Assembly (NCBI GenBank): GCA_025201705.1
Contig: MU616939.1
Span: 1-30,955 of the forward strand
Length of the DNA: 30,955 nucleotides
From: Dissophora ornata
Taxonomy: Eukaryota > Mortierellomycota > Mortierellomycetes > Mortierellales > Mortierellaceae
Reading direction: 5' to 3'
Position 1 is the stretch's first letter, and every line of letters starts with the position of its first letter. The translations under genes were made by a program, and so were the position numbers. The notes below the pieces were generated by a model. The model made no database searches. It was not told the origin of the DNA and worked only from the letters and a program-made list of their open reading frames with translations. Positions 17,289-29,539 of this stretch are shown here, one piece after another.

Positions 17289-17897
17289 GGTCATTGAGTT
17301 GAATGGGAGGAAGTGTGAGAAGGAGAAATGAAGTGAAGGAATGTGATCGGCTTGGCGATGTAGGCAAAGGACTCAGCCGTAGGGACTGCCGCGCAAGGTT
17401 TCTTTTTTCTTTTTGGTGGCGGAAGAGTGCAGCCAGTGAAGAGACGCTATTTCAAGAGCTCCGCCTTCGACGTGGTCCTGACGACAGTGTTCCTGGCAGT
17501 AGTGAATCAGCTCTTTGGGGCCGATTGGAATGCACGATCAATCTGGCTTTGCACGCTCGTTTCATTCTAGACTGACCTCATGATGACAGTACATGGACGT
17601 CCTAGTGTGTTCATTGGCGTTCCACATCCAGTTGTATTTTTAGATGGAGGGCAGAGGAGTGGACCGTAGAAACTGAGTGAGCGAGCGTGCATGCGCTTGC
17701 ATGGTAAGCAATCCCTTTTTTTTATTTCTTCCCTTTCATTCCCTTTTCCTCCCTCTCACGTTCCTCACCCTCCTCACCCTCCTCAACCCTTGTCCATCCT
17801 TACTTCCTTTCGGCCCTCAAATAAAAACCAGCGTCTCTCCTCACGACCAATCTTTCGCTCACTCTTTTCTCACAAGAACCCCACCTTGTAGTAAGCT
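17289..17897. promoter_or_regulatory. Divergent promoter region, G-patch and SLY41-like genes
   Basis: 609 nt between divergent ATGs. The right half has strong pyrimidine tracts (17705-17800, with repeated CCTCACCCTC) leading to the SLY41-like ATG, typical of fungal leaders. No TATA box stands out and no gene was seen. Confidence 0.4.
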
Positions 17898-20733
17898 ATG
17901 GCTGCTGCCGCCACGGCTTCGACGGTACCTCTGGGTCCCCACTTTCAGTCCAAGAACCATTCTTCATCGGCATCCTCGACAGCCTCGCCCTATCAGCTCC
18001 GCTCTCACAACTCAACTCAGGAACAGCAACCAACCACAGTTAACGCGCTCCTGGAGACCCTCGTCGACCATAGCCACGGCAACAGCAACGACCTGACTCC
18101 GCTCTCCGTGCACGTTCAACAGCTGCCAACTCCAAGGTCATCCATCTCCTCGGGCGCCTCCTCACCCCCCGATGATCTATCGCCCAGCTCTGCCTCACAC
18201 GCGCACCCTCACTCGCCTACGCACGTTCGGCAACCGCAACAGTACTTGCAAAGCCAACTCCACGGCGCACACTTTGCGCCCCCCTCTTCCCACACTGCCC
18301 TTCAAAGCACAATTGCTTCTTCTAACAACACAGCAAGCACCGGCAACAGCCTTTCCCACACTACATATACGAGATCTCCGCTGACGCACCAGTCGCAACC
18401 CACATACCGCTCGGCTTCGCCCGGCGTGAGTTCAAAACTCGGTCCTGCTCTCTATGGCCCGTCCTCGGCCGCTTCTCCACTGCCGGGCTCATCCACTACC
18501 GCGTCCAGCCTGTACAATAACAATGTCGGCGGAGGAGGAACAGCAGCAGCAGGCGCGGCAGGGTCCTCATCCATCACCACAGCAACCTCAAACACGTTGG
18601 GTGGACGGTCTCTATTCCAGGCTCAACATCAACATCAACATCATCAACATCACCAGCTGCAACAGTATGAGTCAGAGTCGCAGCACCAGCACCAGCTGCA
18701 GCAAGAGCACTATTTGGAGGACGAGAAGGAGATGCAGAAAAGGAATTCACGATCGGCTATTGGGGGCGTATCTGCTTTCCTACCACCGGCCCTCAACCAG
18801 AGTCTGAGTAAAGTGGTCCAATCGGCCAAGGACGCTGTCCATGCTCCTCAATCGTCCCATAGCAAAATGTCGCTTCCAACGAGTCGCCTGCCAACGATTG
18901 CAGAAAACGGAGGAACGGGATGGACGAGTGCCTTTGCGCCTCGCTCTTCGTTGCGAGTCAGACTGAGCGCAGGTTCAATCATTCGTAAACTGAAACTGCC
19001 GATGATCTGTTTGTGTTGGTACATGTCCTCGGCTGTGACCAACAATATTGGCAAGCAGATTATGAATCAGTTCCGATACCCAGTAACCTTGACGTTTGTT
19101 CAGTTCTGGTTCGTGTCGGCGTTCTGCTTCGCCGGCGCCGTATTCAACATGACAAAGATCCGCAAACCGACGAGGGCTATTGTTGAGATGACAGCACCAC
19201 TGGTCGGATTCCAGGTTGTAGGACACGTCTTCTCGAGTGTCGCGATCAGTCGCGTACCGCTGAGCGTGGTTCACACTGTCAAGGTAAACAACTGGTTTAC
19301 TTTATCCTCCAACTTCACATCTTGATGGGCAATGGATCGGCCATGGCAATTTCCAATACCTCCTCTTCCTTTCACGAGCTCAGGGGATACTGTAGTTCAT
19401 GAATGTTCTTGGTTACCAAGAAAAAGGGTTAAGTTTATCCTGCCCGCGGAAGTTTACATGCGGCGTGTCTATCCCTTGGAAAAGAAAGTATTCAAACACG
19501 CCTGCCTAATTGAATCATTTGATTCGCTCTTGGATGGTGACACGCGGTACGGGTCTGTGGTTGTGTTACATGCATGGAGACCCTCGCCATTTCCATTCCT
19601 GACAAATAGTATGGAGCCTTGGTGCAAAAGACGCAGAAGCGATCGCGATAGAACCGCGGGAAAAACAGCGTGTTTTTTGGGGGAGCTTTTTTTTTTTTTT
19701 TTGTGTGTAAATGCTTATCTTTATACAAACCAGACACATTACCCAAGAATCGAGGAAAAAAACATCAGTGATGCAAAAAAACAACTGACGCGCTTCTATT
19801 TTTATATTTGTGTTGCCCTGTGCCTAGGCTTTAACTCCGCTATTTACGGTCCTGTTCTTTCGCGTTGTCCTCGGAACGACATACAGTCGAGCTGTCTATC
19901 TCTCACTCGTACCCCTGACTGCAGGAGTGATGCTGGCCTGCCGTATGTCGCTCGAGTTCAACAATCTGGTGGGACTGAGTTGCGCCTTGCTCTCGACCCT
20001 GGTCTTTGTGATGCAGAACGTGTTTACAAAAAAGATTCTGTCCGGCAGCAAGTCGAAGCAGCCACAACAGCACCAATCGCATTCGCAGGATGAGGTTGGC
20101 ATGAATGGATTGGGAAACCGAGAGTCGATCTCAACTGCTTCAGGATCGGATCTATCGGACGAAACTCTGGTGGGAGGAGGTAGCAGTACCCACAACGCCC
20201 CTCCTCAAAAGCTGGACAAGATCAACATTCTATTCTACTCTTCTACGCTGGCAGCAGTATGCATGATCCCGATGTGGTTCTATGCTGAGGGATCGACGTT
20301 GATGTTCTCTGAGGATCCTTTGGGACATGCCAATGGTTCTACGGGTACCTGGGGTGTGATCTCTTGGCTCCTGTTCCTGAACGGTGTCTCACACTTTTTC
20401 CAAAACTTTCTGGCATTCTCAGTGTTGGCGCTGACGTCTCCGGTGACATATTCGATTGCGTCGTTGATCAAGCGTATTGTGGTGATTATAGCGAGTATTA
20501 TTTATTTCCACCAGACCTTGGGAGTGACGCAATGGTCGGGTGTCTGTCTGACGTTCTGGGGATTGTGGATGTACAACTCGGCCAAGAATGCGGCCAAAGT
20601 CAACCCAGCATCCGGGATTCTAGCGAGCACCAAAGTGGGAAGGAAGATGAGTCGTGAATTCGGTGGAGGTGTACTGGACGCGGAGATGGACAGCGGATCG
20701 AGCAGGAACAGCAAGGCAGGATTCATGGTCTGA
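17898..20733 (+). CDS. SLY41: SLY41-like transporter, triose-phosphate-translocator (TPT/SLC35) family
   Basis: Two exons, 17898-19283 and 19828-20733, phase 0; 763 residues. Residues 1-340 are low complexity (Ser, Gln, His, Thr; a QHQHQHHQHHQLQQ-type stretch). The transporter begins near 366 (LPMICLCWYMSSAVTNNIGK). TPT features are FRYPVTLTFVQFWFVSAF, VGHVFSSVAISRVPLSVVHT and, across the splice, VHTVK-ALTPLFTVLFFRVVLG; then YLSLVPLTAGVMLAC, STLVFVMQNVFTKKIL and SPVTYSIASLIKRIVVI. A Ser/Gln/Asn-rich loop of about 55 residues (534-590) interrupts the second half. Yeast Sly41 is a multi-spanning protein of the ER-Golgi route that suppresses Ypt1 loss; its substrate is unclear. The 544-nt intron is long for this locus. 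Confident in family, moderately in the SLY41 orthology. Confidence 0.85.
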
Positions 20734-22469
20734 TAAAAAAAAAAGACAACTCTTTTTTGAATTAAATTATACTTTAGAACTGAAGGCTAGGCTGTTGGAA
20801 TGTCTCCGCAGTCCAAGCAAGGTTTCTTTTTTTTTTTTCACGGTTTACGATTATTTACAAGAGGGTAAAGGAAGAACCGGATTCCGTCTTTCATAAGTAC
20901 CTCACGGGCAGTGGAATATTCTTGTAGCTTTTGGCGGTCTGCTGACAACACGGACAGTCCATGTGGCAAACAAATATAGAATAAATGTTGTTGTGTAGCC
21001 AGACGTCGACAGCCTAAAATGTGCAAAATACAACCTGACAGGACGCGTACCTAGTCCTCTCTCTTCTGCCGCCTTGCGCAAGGATAAATCTCTGGGGTGT
21101 TATGCGTAGCATTGTTCCTTGTCTTCTTCTAGCGGTTATTACTTGTGCCGAAGGTTAGGGGTGTAAACCAGAACAATGCGCATCGCCATGGAGGCGACTT
21201 TCTATCATCTTTGGATACGATTCCCAATGGCCATTAGGGCAGTCTTTCTGGGCGGAGCAATGTCTTCCAACAGAAATGGTACTTTGGGGTGCATGCACGA
21301 TGTAGTCGACGAGACAACAGTGCCCAGAGGGCTCTCTCTCTCTCAATAGCCCGATCCTTTTATTTTGTTTGGCGCTCAGTTGAGCACCACTTTCTTTTAT
21401 GACTTTTGTGCTCAATCGATGGAAAGGCAGGAAGGCATGGCGTTGCAGATTAATGAGTAATTAGAGTAGTACAGTACAGCCTCGAAGTGGAGAAATTGTT
21501 GAGCTGTACTGTAGTCGTTTCAGAACTTCGCAGCATGATCCAAATGGCTCGGCTGCTTTTACATGGCTGTCGTTCGTTCTTCCCCCAGCGGTGTGGGTTT
21601 GGCAGAGAGTAGTCATCAGGGAAGACCGTAACTGGACTAAGAGCATTACATTCAGACAGTAGCGCTAAGAGCAGGGTCGGGGCCTTTGTTGTAAGTGTCA
21701 AATTAAATTACACAGAGACACACGCTGAAGCCGCGCTCATTTTGAAGGTCGTTTGAGGCAGCTTGGCATATGGGATGGGATGGTCCGGTTGAATAGGAAG
21801 CAACAGTGCGGCCATGAGGACCGACCTGGCGTGGCGGTCGTTGCGGGACACGCTGGCGGGCTGGCCAGCATCGACAGCCCCTACACAGAGTCTGTGCGCG
21901 TGTCTCTTTATTTATAGGCGCAAGCCGGTGCCATGCTGTTGTGGTGGAGGAGGAGGAAGGAACAGGATGTGCGCTGGCGAGACAACAGCAACGCCGCAGA
22001 CCACAACAGAACAGCCGTGCCATGTGTTCTCCTGCAGCCCTTCGTTTCTTTCCTCCTTCGTTGCTTCCTCCTCCTCCTTCCCTGCCTTCCCCTCCATTGC
22101 CTGTCTCCCCGTCGTCCTGCCCCTCAATCCGGTTTTTGGTGGTTATCACCGCCACATTGCCGCTGTTTTTTATTTTATTATTTTATTTGCGGTTGACTGA
22201 TTCATCGCATATTTTCTGTTCCTCATCGTCCTCTTCCTGTCCATCCATCTCATCCCTCACCTCGGGTTCTCCTCCATTCTCCCAAATGTCATCCAGCAGA
22301 GAATAGAAGACCACCCCCCACCCCTACCCCAACGCATTCACACCCACATACTCGCCCATACACGTGCACGGCAATTCCTCTCTCTCTCTCTCTCGCACTC
22401 GCCTGTCGTTGCACACCTCATACCCCCCCTCTCTCTTTCTTTTCTTTCTGTCCATCGTAATACACCGAC
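20734..22469. other. Long intergenic and 5' regulatory region of the flippase gene
   Basis: 1.7 kb with no convincing coding frame. It begins with the 3' flank of the SLY41-like gene (A and T runs at 20736-20840). From about 22010 to 22460 the plus strand is dominated by CT-rich tracts, typical of a long 5' UTR and promoter before the flippase ATG. The 20850-21700 part shows nothing I can name. Confidence 0.5.
22378..22394. repeat. (CT)8 microsatellite
   Basis: A pure CT run of 17 nt in the pyrimidine-rich leader, 76 nt upstream of the flippase ATG. Confidence 0.8.
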
Positions 22470-25400
22470 ATGGTTAATCCGCTGCAAAAGATCTATAACA
22501 AAACACCATGGCAGCAGAGGCGACTGAGCCGACCCCTGACCGATCCAAACTACTACGTTGCTCCGCTGCAGGACTCTTCATTTGGGAATGGGGCTCAGCA
22601 CCACCAACAATACCAGCAAGAGCCAGCAGCAGCAGCAGCACCATCGACGGGCCAGCTCCAGCGCCAAGTCTCTATCGTCGAACCCCACCGTAACAGTCAG
22701 GCTTATGGCCCCAGCGGCCCCGCCGACAACAACAACTTCAATATCCATAGCAACGACAGTAATCCTAATAATAACGACCAGAGCGACAATAAGGATGTAG
22801 GTGGTACAATGCATCCGTTGAAAAGGGGGATAACTAGGGCGGACACGAAGATCTCGCTGCGCAAGTCTGGCAAGGATTCGCGCCGAGTCTTTCTCAACAT
22901 GCCCCCTCCGGCTCGTTACCTTGACAAGAACGGCGTCCCAAAGCTCAAGTTTGGGTCCAATCGCATCAACACCGCCAAGTACACAGCCCTTTCTTTCCTA
23001 CCCAAGAATTTGTTTGAGCAGTTCCGTAGAGTGGCCAACATGTTCTTCTTGTTCATGGCCATCATCCAGCTCACGCCCACCTTCACCGTTGGCTCTCCCT
23101 TCCTCACCGTCTTCCCGCTCTGCTTCGTCATCAGTGTCACAGCTATCAAAGACGGCTTCGAGGACTACAAGCGACATGTCGAGGATCGCAATTTCAACCA
23201 GCGTGTCTGCTTACAGCTCAAAAATGTCACCAACTATAACTACCCAACCGATGCTCATCTCGCCGCTCAAAAAGACCGAAGCATCATTTCTAGGACTTTG
23301 AGTCGCCTTGGTGCCGGTAAAACAAAGACCGCGAAGGTGAGCCGGCAGCGGTCTCAGATGGACAACGATAGCCTGGCACCCACAGACGACTCTCTCAGCC
23401 AAACCGGTCAACAGCCTCAGTCAACTCACGGCTCAACCTCAGGTGTTCAGCCAGAGTTTGCGAAGGAACAGTGGCACAGCCTGCGCGTTGGAGACATTAT
23501 CATGCTCAAGAACAACCAGGCTGTACCCGCCGACGCCATCATTCTCTCAACCTCTGAGGCCGAGGGCTCTTGTTTCATCGAGACCAAGGATTTGGATGGT
23601 GAAACTAATTTGAAAACGCGCTCGTCGCTCCATGAGACATCCAAGTACAACACTGCGCGTCGATGCAGCCGCTTGGAATGCTTTGTCGATATGGAGCCCA
23701 TCAACGCCAACCTGTTTTCGTTCAATGGATCGCTGACTATGATTGCCAGGAAGAGACACGACGCTGCTCAGGGCACTGGTGCTGCAGGAGAATCAGGAAA
23801 CAATCGTTACAGCTTCTATGCGCCCTCAATCACCTCCAGTATGAGGTCGAGTATCCGTGAATCCATGGAAGAACGCCGTAACTCTTTGGAAGGCCACGAT
23901 GAGAGTGGCGAAGGAACCGACGATCCTCAATTGCCAGCTCAAGGCGGAACCAGCGCCTCAGACTATGCACGACTCCACAAGAGTCACAGCCACAATCGTC
24001 GTTCTCGTCTTTCTGAATCAGTCGATGTTGCTTCACAGTCGATGTCATCTGGCGCATATGGCGATAAGCAGGAATACGAGGAGCCCAACGAGGCGGCATA
24101 TCGAGAGGACTATCACCCGGGAGCTGGGTCTTCGTCTCTTCACCCGACGATTTCGAAACGGAGCAGTCTTCACAGGGCTGGGACGGTTGTGAGCACTGCT
24201 GGAGCAAGTGGGATGGCGAAGAATGTGCTTAAAGCCAATTATGAACAGCAAATGCAGCAAATGCAGCAACAACAGCAGCAGTTAGGCTCCGATAACCGCC
24301 GCGGTGGTGCTCGTGGCCAGTACAAAGAGAAGACCCTCCCTGTTGACATCAACAATATGCTGTTGCGTGGACATGTCGTCCGAAACACACATTGGGTTAT
24401 TGCTGTCATTGTTGCTACCGGAACTGAGACAAAGATTATGCTGAACTCTGGCGAGACTCCCAGCAAGCGCAGTCGTATCGAAAAGACCATGAACATTCAG
24501 GTAGGCTGCATGCAGCCGCTCAAGAGGTTTAGCACCAATCCAGTCCAAGTGCACACTTCATATAACTGGTATCTAACCTCATATTCGTTGGTTCTTACTC
24601 CTAGGTCGCGATCAACTTTATGATCCTGCTCTTGTTGTGCATTATCTGTGCTGTCGGCTCAACCATCTATGACCGGCAATGGCGAAACACGTCCGCAGAG
24701 CAGTTGTGGGACGGTGCGACACGCAGTGTTGCTATTGAGGGCGTCATCACGTTCTTGTAAGTTGCTGCGACAAAAGTTTACGCTTTTACATCGTCTCATA
24801 GCATACGATGCATATTGTACGTCTGCGACTGATGACCAAACGCCACCCATTAATTCAATGCCTTGCAATTCTTAGCACGAGTTTGATCATTTTCCAGAAC
24901 ATTATCCCTATCTCGCTGTACATCTCCATCGAGTTTGTCAAGACCTTCCAGGCTTATCTAATCTGGCAAGACAGTGACATGTACGACATCGACATTGACG
25001 AGTTCTGTACACCCAAGACTGTAAGTGATGAAATAATCACAAATGTATTTTTATTTTATCCCTCGGACTGAAATTAATTTTAGCAACAATATTAATTTCC
25101 GTTTTTTTTTTTTTTTTTTTTTTTTGATTGTTTACAAACCAAAATGATGCCTCTCGCTAGTGGAATTTGACTGACGACCTTGGCCAGATTGAGTACGTCT
25201 TCTCGGACAAGACAGGCACGCTTACCAGGAACATTATGGAGTTCAAGAAATGCTCCATCAATGGCAAAATCTATGGTAACAACGCAGTCTCGGGTCAGAC
25301 AGATGCTGAAAAAGGGGTCGAGATGATGAACAATGGTCAGCAGTCCAGTCAGGAAGCTGGCGATGAAGCCGGAGGTCAGAAACACCAACATAAGAATAAC

Positions 25401-28400
25401 GGCAACAAGGAAGCAGTGTTGAAGGAATATGATCAAGAGATCAGGAAGCTGTTCAAGCCTACCTACATGGACCCGCTTGAGAACCTTACCTTCGCAGACC
25501 CAACTCTCCTGCGTGACATGAATGGTCAAGGAGGCGCATCTCCAGAGAGCAGAAGCACTGCCACAGCTGCCAGTGGTAACGGTGAAGGTAGCTCGACCTC
25601 TACCCAGTATATCACGCGTCCATCTGGAGCCTCAGGATCACAGGGACAGCAGCATGATGGATCGCCTGCCAGCAACATTCGTGACTTTTTCACTCTTCTG
25701 GCTCTCTGCCACACTGTCGTTGTCGAGCAGCCTGAGGAAGAGATTGAGGATGACGATGACGACGAGTTCGGAATGTTCGACGATAGTGGATCTCCAACTA
25801 GCGAAAAAAGCAGCGTGAGCGGGAATGGGAAGAAGGGACTTCACCTGGGATTGCGCGACAAGCTCAAGCAGAAGGTTGGAGTTGTTGGATTGACTAAACC
25901 CGGTGCTGACTCGGCCAATAAAGCATCTGGATCTGGAACAAGGAGTCGCAAGAACTCCAACACTGGATCTGTCTCACCACTGAACCAGCAACAGCCAGGA
26001 TCCGGCAACTCCATCAATGAGCAGGGCAAACCCAAGTCAACGCTCCTCTACCGTGCCGAATCACCCGACGAGGCGGCCTTGGTCTCGGCTGCCAAGAACG
26101 TGGGGTTCGTGTTTGTTTCCCGTGGCGCTAGCGGCAACCAGGAAAATGGTGGCAAAGTGGGCTCGGGAGGAAACTCTCGACAGAATGTCAATGTGAACTT
26201 TTTGGGACAGGACTATACCTATGAGCAGCTGGATGTGATCAAGTTCAACTCGACGCGCAAGCGCATGACCGTGATCATGCGTGAGCCTCAGGAATTGGGT
26301 GGCAAGATCCTGTTGTTGACTAAGGGAGCGGACAATGTGATCTTTGATCGACTCTGCCAGGACGGTGATGACCAAGCCTTACGTGATCAGACCGAGCAGG
26401 ACATTGAGGCATTCAGCAACATGGGTCTGCGAACCTTGACCCTTGCGCAAAGAACTCTGGACCAGCAGACATATGATGCCTGGGCTGCCAAGTACGCTGA
26501 AGCTGGAAAGGCACTCGACGATCGCGCCAAGAAGCTGGATCAGGTCGCGGAGGAGATTGAGAAGGACCTAGTTCTTATTGGCGCTACTGCCATCGAGGAT
26601 AAGCTGCAGGAAGGTGTACCGGACAGTATCGCGGCCCTAAGAGAGGCCGGTATCAAGGTCTGGGTCTTGACTGGAGACAAGCTAGAAACAGCCATCAATA
26701 TCGGATTCGCCTCGCGACTGCTTGAAAAGGACATGAGCCTCGAGATCTTGAAGATGGCTCGCAACGAAGATCCTGACCATGTGCTCAAGCGGTTCAAGGA
26801 GCTGGCTGAGGGTGTTCTTAGTGGTCGTGGCAGCGCAGAGGAACAGGGTGCAACAGAATTTACTGCCAATGCAGGCAACGTACAGGCTTCGAACGGGAAC
26901 TCTTGGAACGAGAAGCACCTCCCTCCTACACCAACGAGTACCTCGCTCCTCCACGATTCCAACCAACCAGCCGATAAGCCTCAGCAACAGGAGCATGCCC
27001 TTATCGTGGACGGCTCAGCACTCAAGATTCTTCTCGATGATCCCGAGGCCCGCCAGGATTTGATCCGACTGTCAGATGTCTGCTTCTCTGTTATTTGTTG
27101 TCGTGCCTCACCCCTGCAGAAGGCCCTTGTTGTTGAATTAATTCGTCGTGGCAAGAAGACTGTCTGTCTTGCTATCGGCGATGGTGCCAACGATGTCTCC
27201 ATGATCCAAGCAGCCAACATTGGTGTTGGTATTGCTGGTCAGGAGGGTATGCAGGCTGCTATGGCTTCGGATTACTCGATCACGCAGTTCAGGTTCATCA
27301 GGAAGCTGGTTCTGGTTCACGGACACTGGGGCTACATGAGAATCTCAGAGATGATCCTCAATTTCTTCTTTAAGAACGTCCTGTGGGTCGCGGCTGTTCT
27401 CTGGTACCAGTTCTACTGCGGGTAAGTCCTAATTGACTCGACATTGAGCAATGGCATGCCTTCGATTGTTTGAACTTGTACAAATTACTAACGTTTTTTT
27501 TCCCTTTCAGGTTCTCTGCAATGTTGTTCTATGACTACACGTTCGTGTCGCTCTACAATCTTATGCTTACTGCGGTCCCTGTCCTTGTTCTCGGTGCCAC
27601 GGATCAGGATCTCATTGCTCCTTACATCCTCCGCTACCCCGGCGTCTACAAACTCGGCATTCATCAGAAACGCTTCAATCAGTGGCGCTTTGTCGCGTAC
27701 ATGTTTGATGGTGTCTGGCAGTCGCTGGTCGTGTTCTGGTTCTGGCGAGGCGTATACAACATCGACATCCTTAGCAAATCTGGAATCAACGGCTCGCTCC
27801 TTGAGTTTTCGACGTCGGTAGCGATCACAAACGTAGTGATTGCATCCCTCTACGTCGGTCTGAACTCGTACCATTGGACATGGCTGATGCATTTCTCTGT
27901 GTGGGGCTCGATCGTGTTCTTGGTCCTCCTGGTTTTGGTCTACGGTGCGTTCCCAGCCTCCCCTATCTACCATGTGGCAATCCAACTCTTTAGCCAGGCA
28001 CCTTTCTGGTTCATGTTGGTCTTGTCAGTTGTCACTGCACTTTTGGCCCGATACACGATCTTGTTTGTGAGCTTCTGGTGGCTACCGGATGATGTCCATG
28101 TGGCTCGTGGTATCATGATTTCAGAGAAGTGGAATGCGATCGCAAAGAAGGTCAGATGGACGGGATTGGCTCCCGATGGTATGACCCCACAGGAGCAATC
28201 GGAGCAGGAAAAGGCTATCTTGAAGAAAGAGACCGAGAAGAGACAGGCCAAGGAGGCTGAGAAGGCTGAGAAGAAGGCACAGAAGGCGCGGAAACATGGC
28301 AACCAGGGCAAAAACCGGCAGGAGGGCGGCACCGATGGCCAATCGTATGACTTTAGTATGATCCAGATCAATGTCAACGACCACTCGCAAGACCCCACCG

Positions 28401-28897
28401 ATGGAGGCGCTGCTCCTTACCAGACTAGAACTGGAGCACAGGATCAGAATCAATCCCGGACACCCCTCGAGATCCAGAAACAGATGCTGCAGGTCCAGAA
28501 ACAGCAGCAGGAGAGACTTACGGTACAGAGCGGCAGCACCCAAGAGACCAGACCCGATAGCCCTGGGTTTCAGCACAGTCGTAGGACGTCGTCTTATAGC
28601 TATGTCCAGAACAAACCGGCGGCATTGCCCCCAGCACCCTCGCCTTCACTACCATCGTTGCCCAACTCCGCGATGTCTTCGAGCACCTCCCTCCACACCT
28701 ATTCCTCCCCGCAGCAGCAACAGCAATCATCATATCTTACACCAAACCCAGTCGTGACCTTAGAGTCCGGCTTGAAGGCCGATCACGAGCACACGCTGTC
28801 AAAGCAAAGCTCAGCTAATAGCTTGCGTCAACCACCTTCACCACTGAGCTCGGAGGTTGTTTACCCTTCGAACACCACTGCAACCTCCGATGAGTAA
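22470..28897 (+). CDS. P4-ATPase phospholipid flippase (Dnf-type)
   Basis: Five exons: 22470-24500, 24605-24756, 24876-25020, 25161-27421, 27511-28897; 1,991 residues, introns 104, 119, 140 and 89 nt, phases consistent. In order: disordered N-terminus (1-137); FLNMPPPARYLDKNG and the first membrane pair (about 190-232, with TAIKDGFEDYKRH); actuator motif DGETNLKTR (376); third and fourth membrane segments with P4-type PISL (739-742); phosphorylation site D792 in SDKTGTLT; nucleotide-binding KGAD (1164); hinge motif GDGANDV (1449-1455); the remaining membrane segments to about 1735; then a basic helix (KKETEKRQAKEAEKAEKKA) and a Gln/Ser/Pro tail. It flips aminophospholipids or lyso-lipids to the cytosolic leaflet using ATP, usually with a CDC50 partner. 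It is longer than typical Dnf proteins because of disordered insertions at about 420-620, 810-1050 and the C-terminus. Confidence 0.93.
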
Positions 28898-29009
28898 AAT
28901 CACCCATAGTTCTTAATGATCCTCCCCCCCCGCCCCCTCCTCCTCCCTACCCCATTCTCTAGAAAAGTTATTTATATGAAAAAAGAAGAATATTAATGTA
29001 ATGAATTAA

Positions 29010-29015
29010 AATAAA
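29010..29015 (+). promoter_or_regulatory. Possible polyadenylation signal of the flippase gene
   Basis: AATAAA in TTAAAATAAATAGAC, 113 bases after the flippase stop, in an A/T-rich stretch. Confidence 0.4.
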
Positions 29016-29376
29016 TAGACTTGAGAGTGTCTGTGCACGTTTATGTAAACGCGAATGTTGAATGCAAGGAAACTACAAAGGCATGACTAGACTCAATGCT
29101 GCACATCAAGTCCGCCATCTTTAAACACCACCAATTTTGACACCATGCTCACTCTGCTAGAGTCTTTCAACCATTCTCCTAGAGTCTTTCAACCACTCTC
29201 CACAAGCCTTGAGTGTTGTTCGTCCGAGATTCGATCCGCCAACGCCTTAAGCTGCTTGATTAAAAAGTTGGTTCCTGTAAGATTCGGGGTTTTCAGCGTA
29301 GAGAGATCGAAAGCCTTAATCACCTTCCTCCTATGCTCTGCTTGCAGTTGAATGCCCTCGGGGCTTATATCTTCCA

Positions 29377-29480
29377 GTGATCTTCCTGTCTGGTTTCGCA
29401 GAGTGCTTTAATCCCAGGTATCCACAACTCTATGGAATCGCCGCTCAGGACGAAGTCATTCAGTGTTCATCGAGTCTGGA
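29377..29480 (+). pseudogene. Fragment of an F-box/leucine-rich protein gene, plus strand
   Basis: A short plus-strand stretch reads GFAECFNPRYPQLYGIAAQD and then EVIQC. This is nearly the same peptide as the minus-strand relic next to it (FVEYVNPRYPWLYGIATQDE). No start, F-box or continuing homology is seen, so this is a stranded fragment of a paralogue. Confidence 0.5.
29388..29463 (+). repeat. Inverted repeat, left arm
   Basis: Arm of about 76 bp whose reverse complement is at 29566-29643. Over the inner 57 bp, 51 positions match. The arms are separated by 102 nt. Confidence 0.8.
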
Positions 29481-29539
29481 CAGCCTTTGGATGCAGTTTG
29501 ACGCGTTACACAACAATGACGAGCAGGAGAAGGCTGTAC

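Noticed and set aside
19332..20093. 253-codon plus-strand open frame across the SLY41-like intron and second exon
   Set aside because: It runs through intron sequence and reads the second exon out of frame; the transporter motifs lie in the other frame.
21703..22306. Several open frames of 70-150 codons in the CT-rich region upstream of the flippase
   Set aside because: They are Pro/Ser/Leu-rich or Arg/Glu-rich translations of pyrimidine/purine tracts, with no domain and on both strands at once; a leader/promoter is the better explanation.
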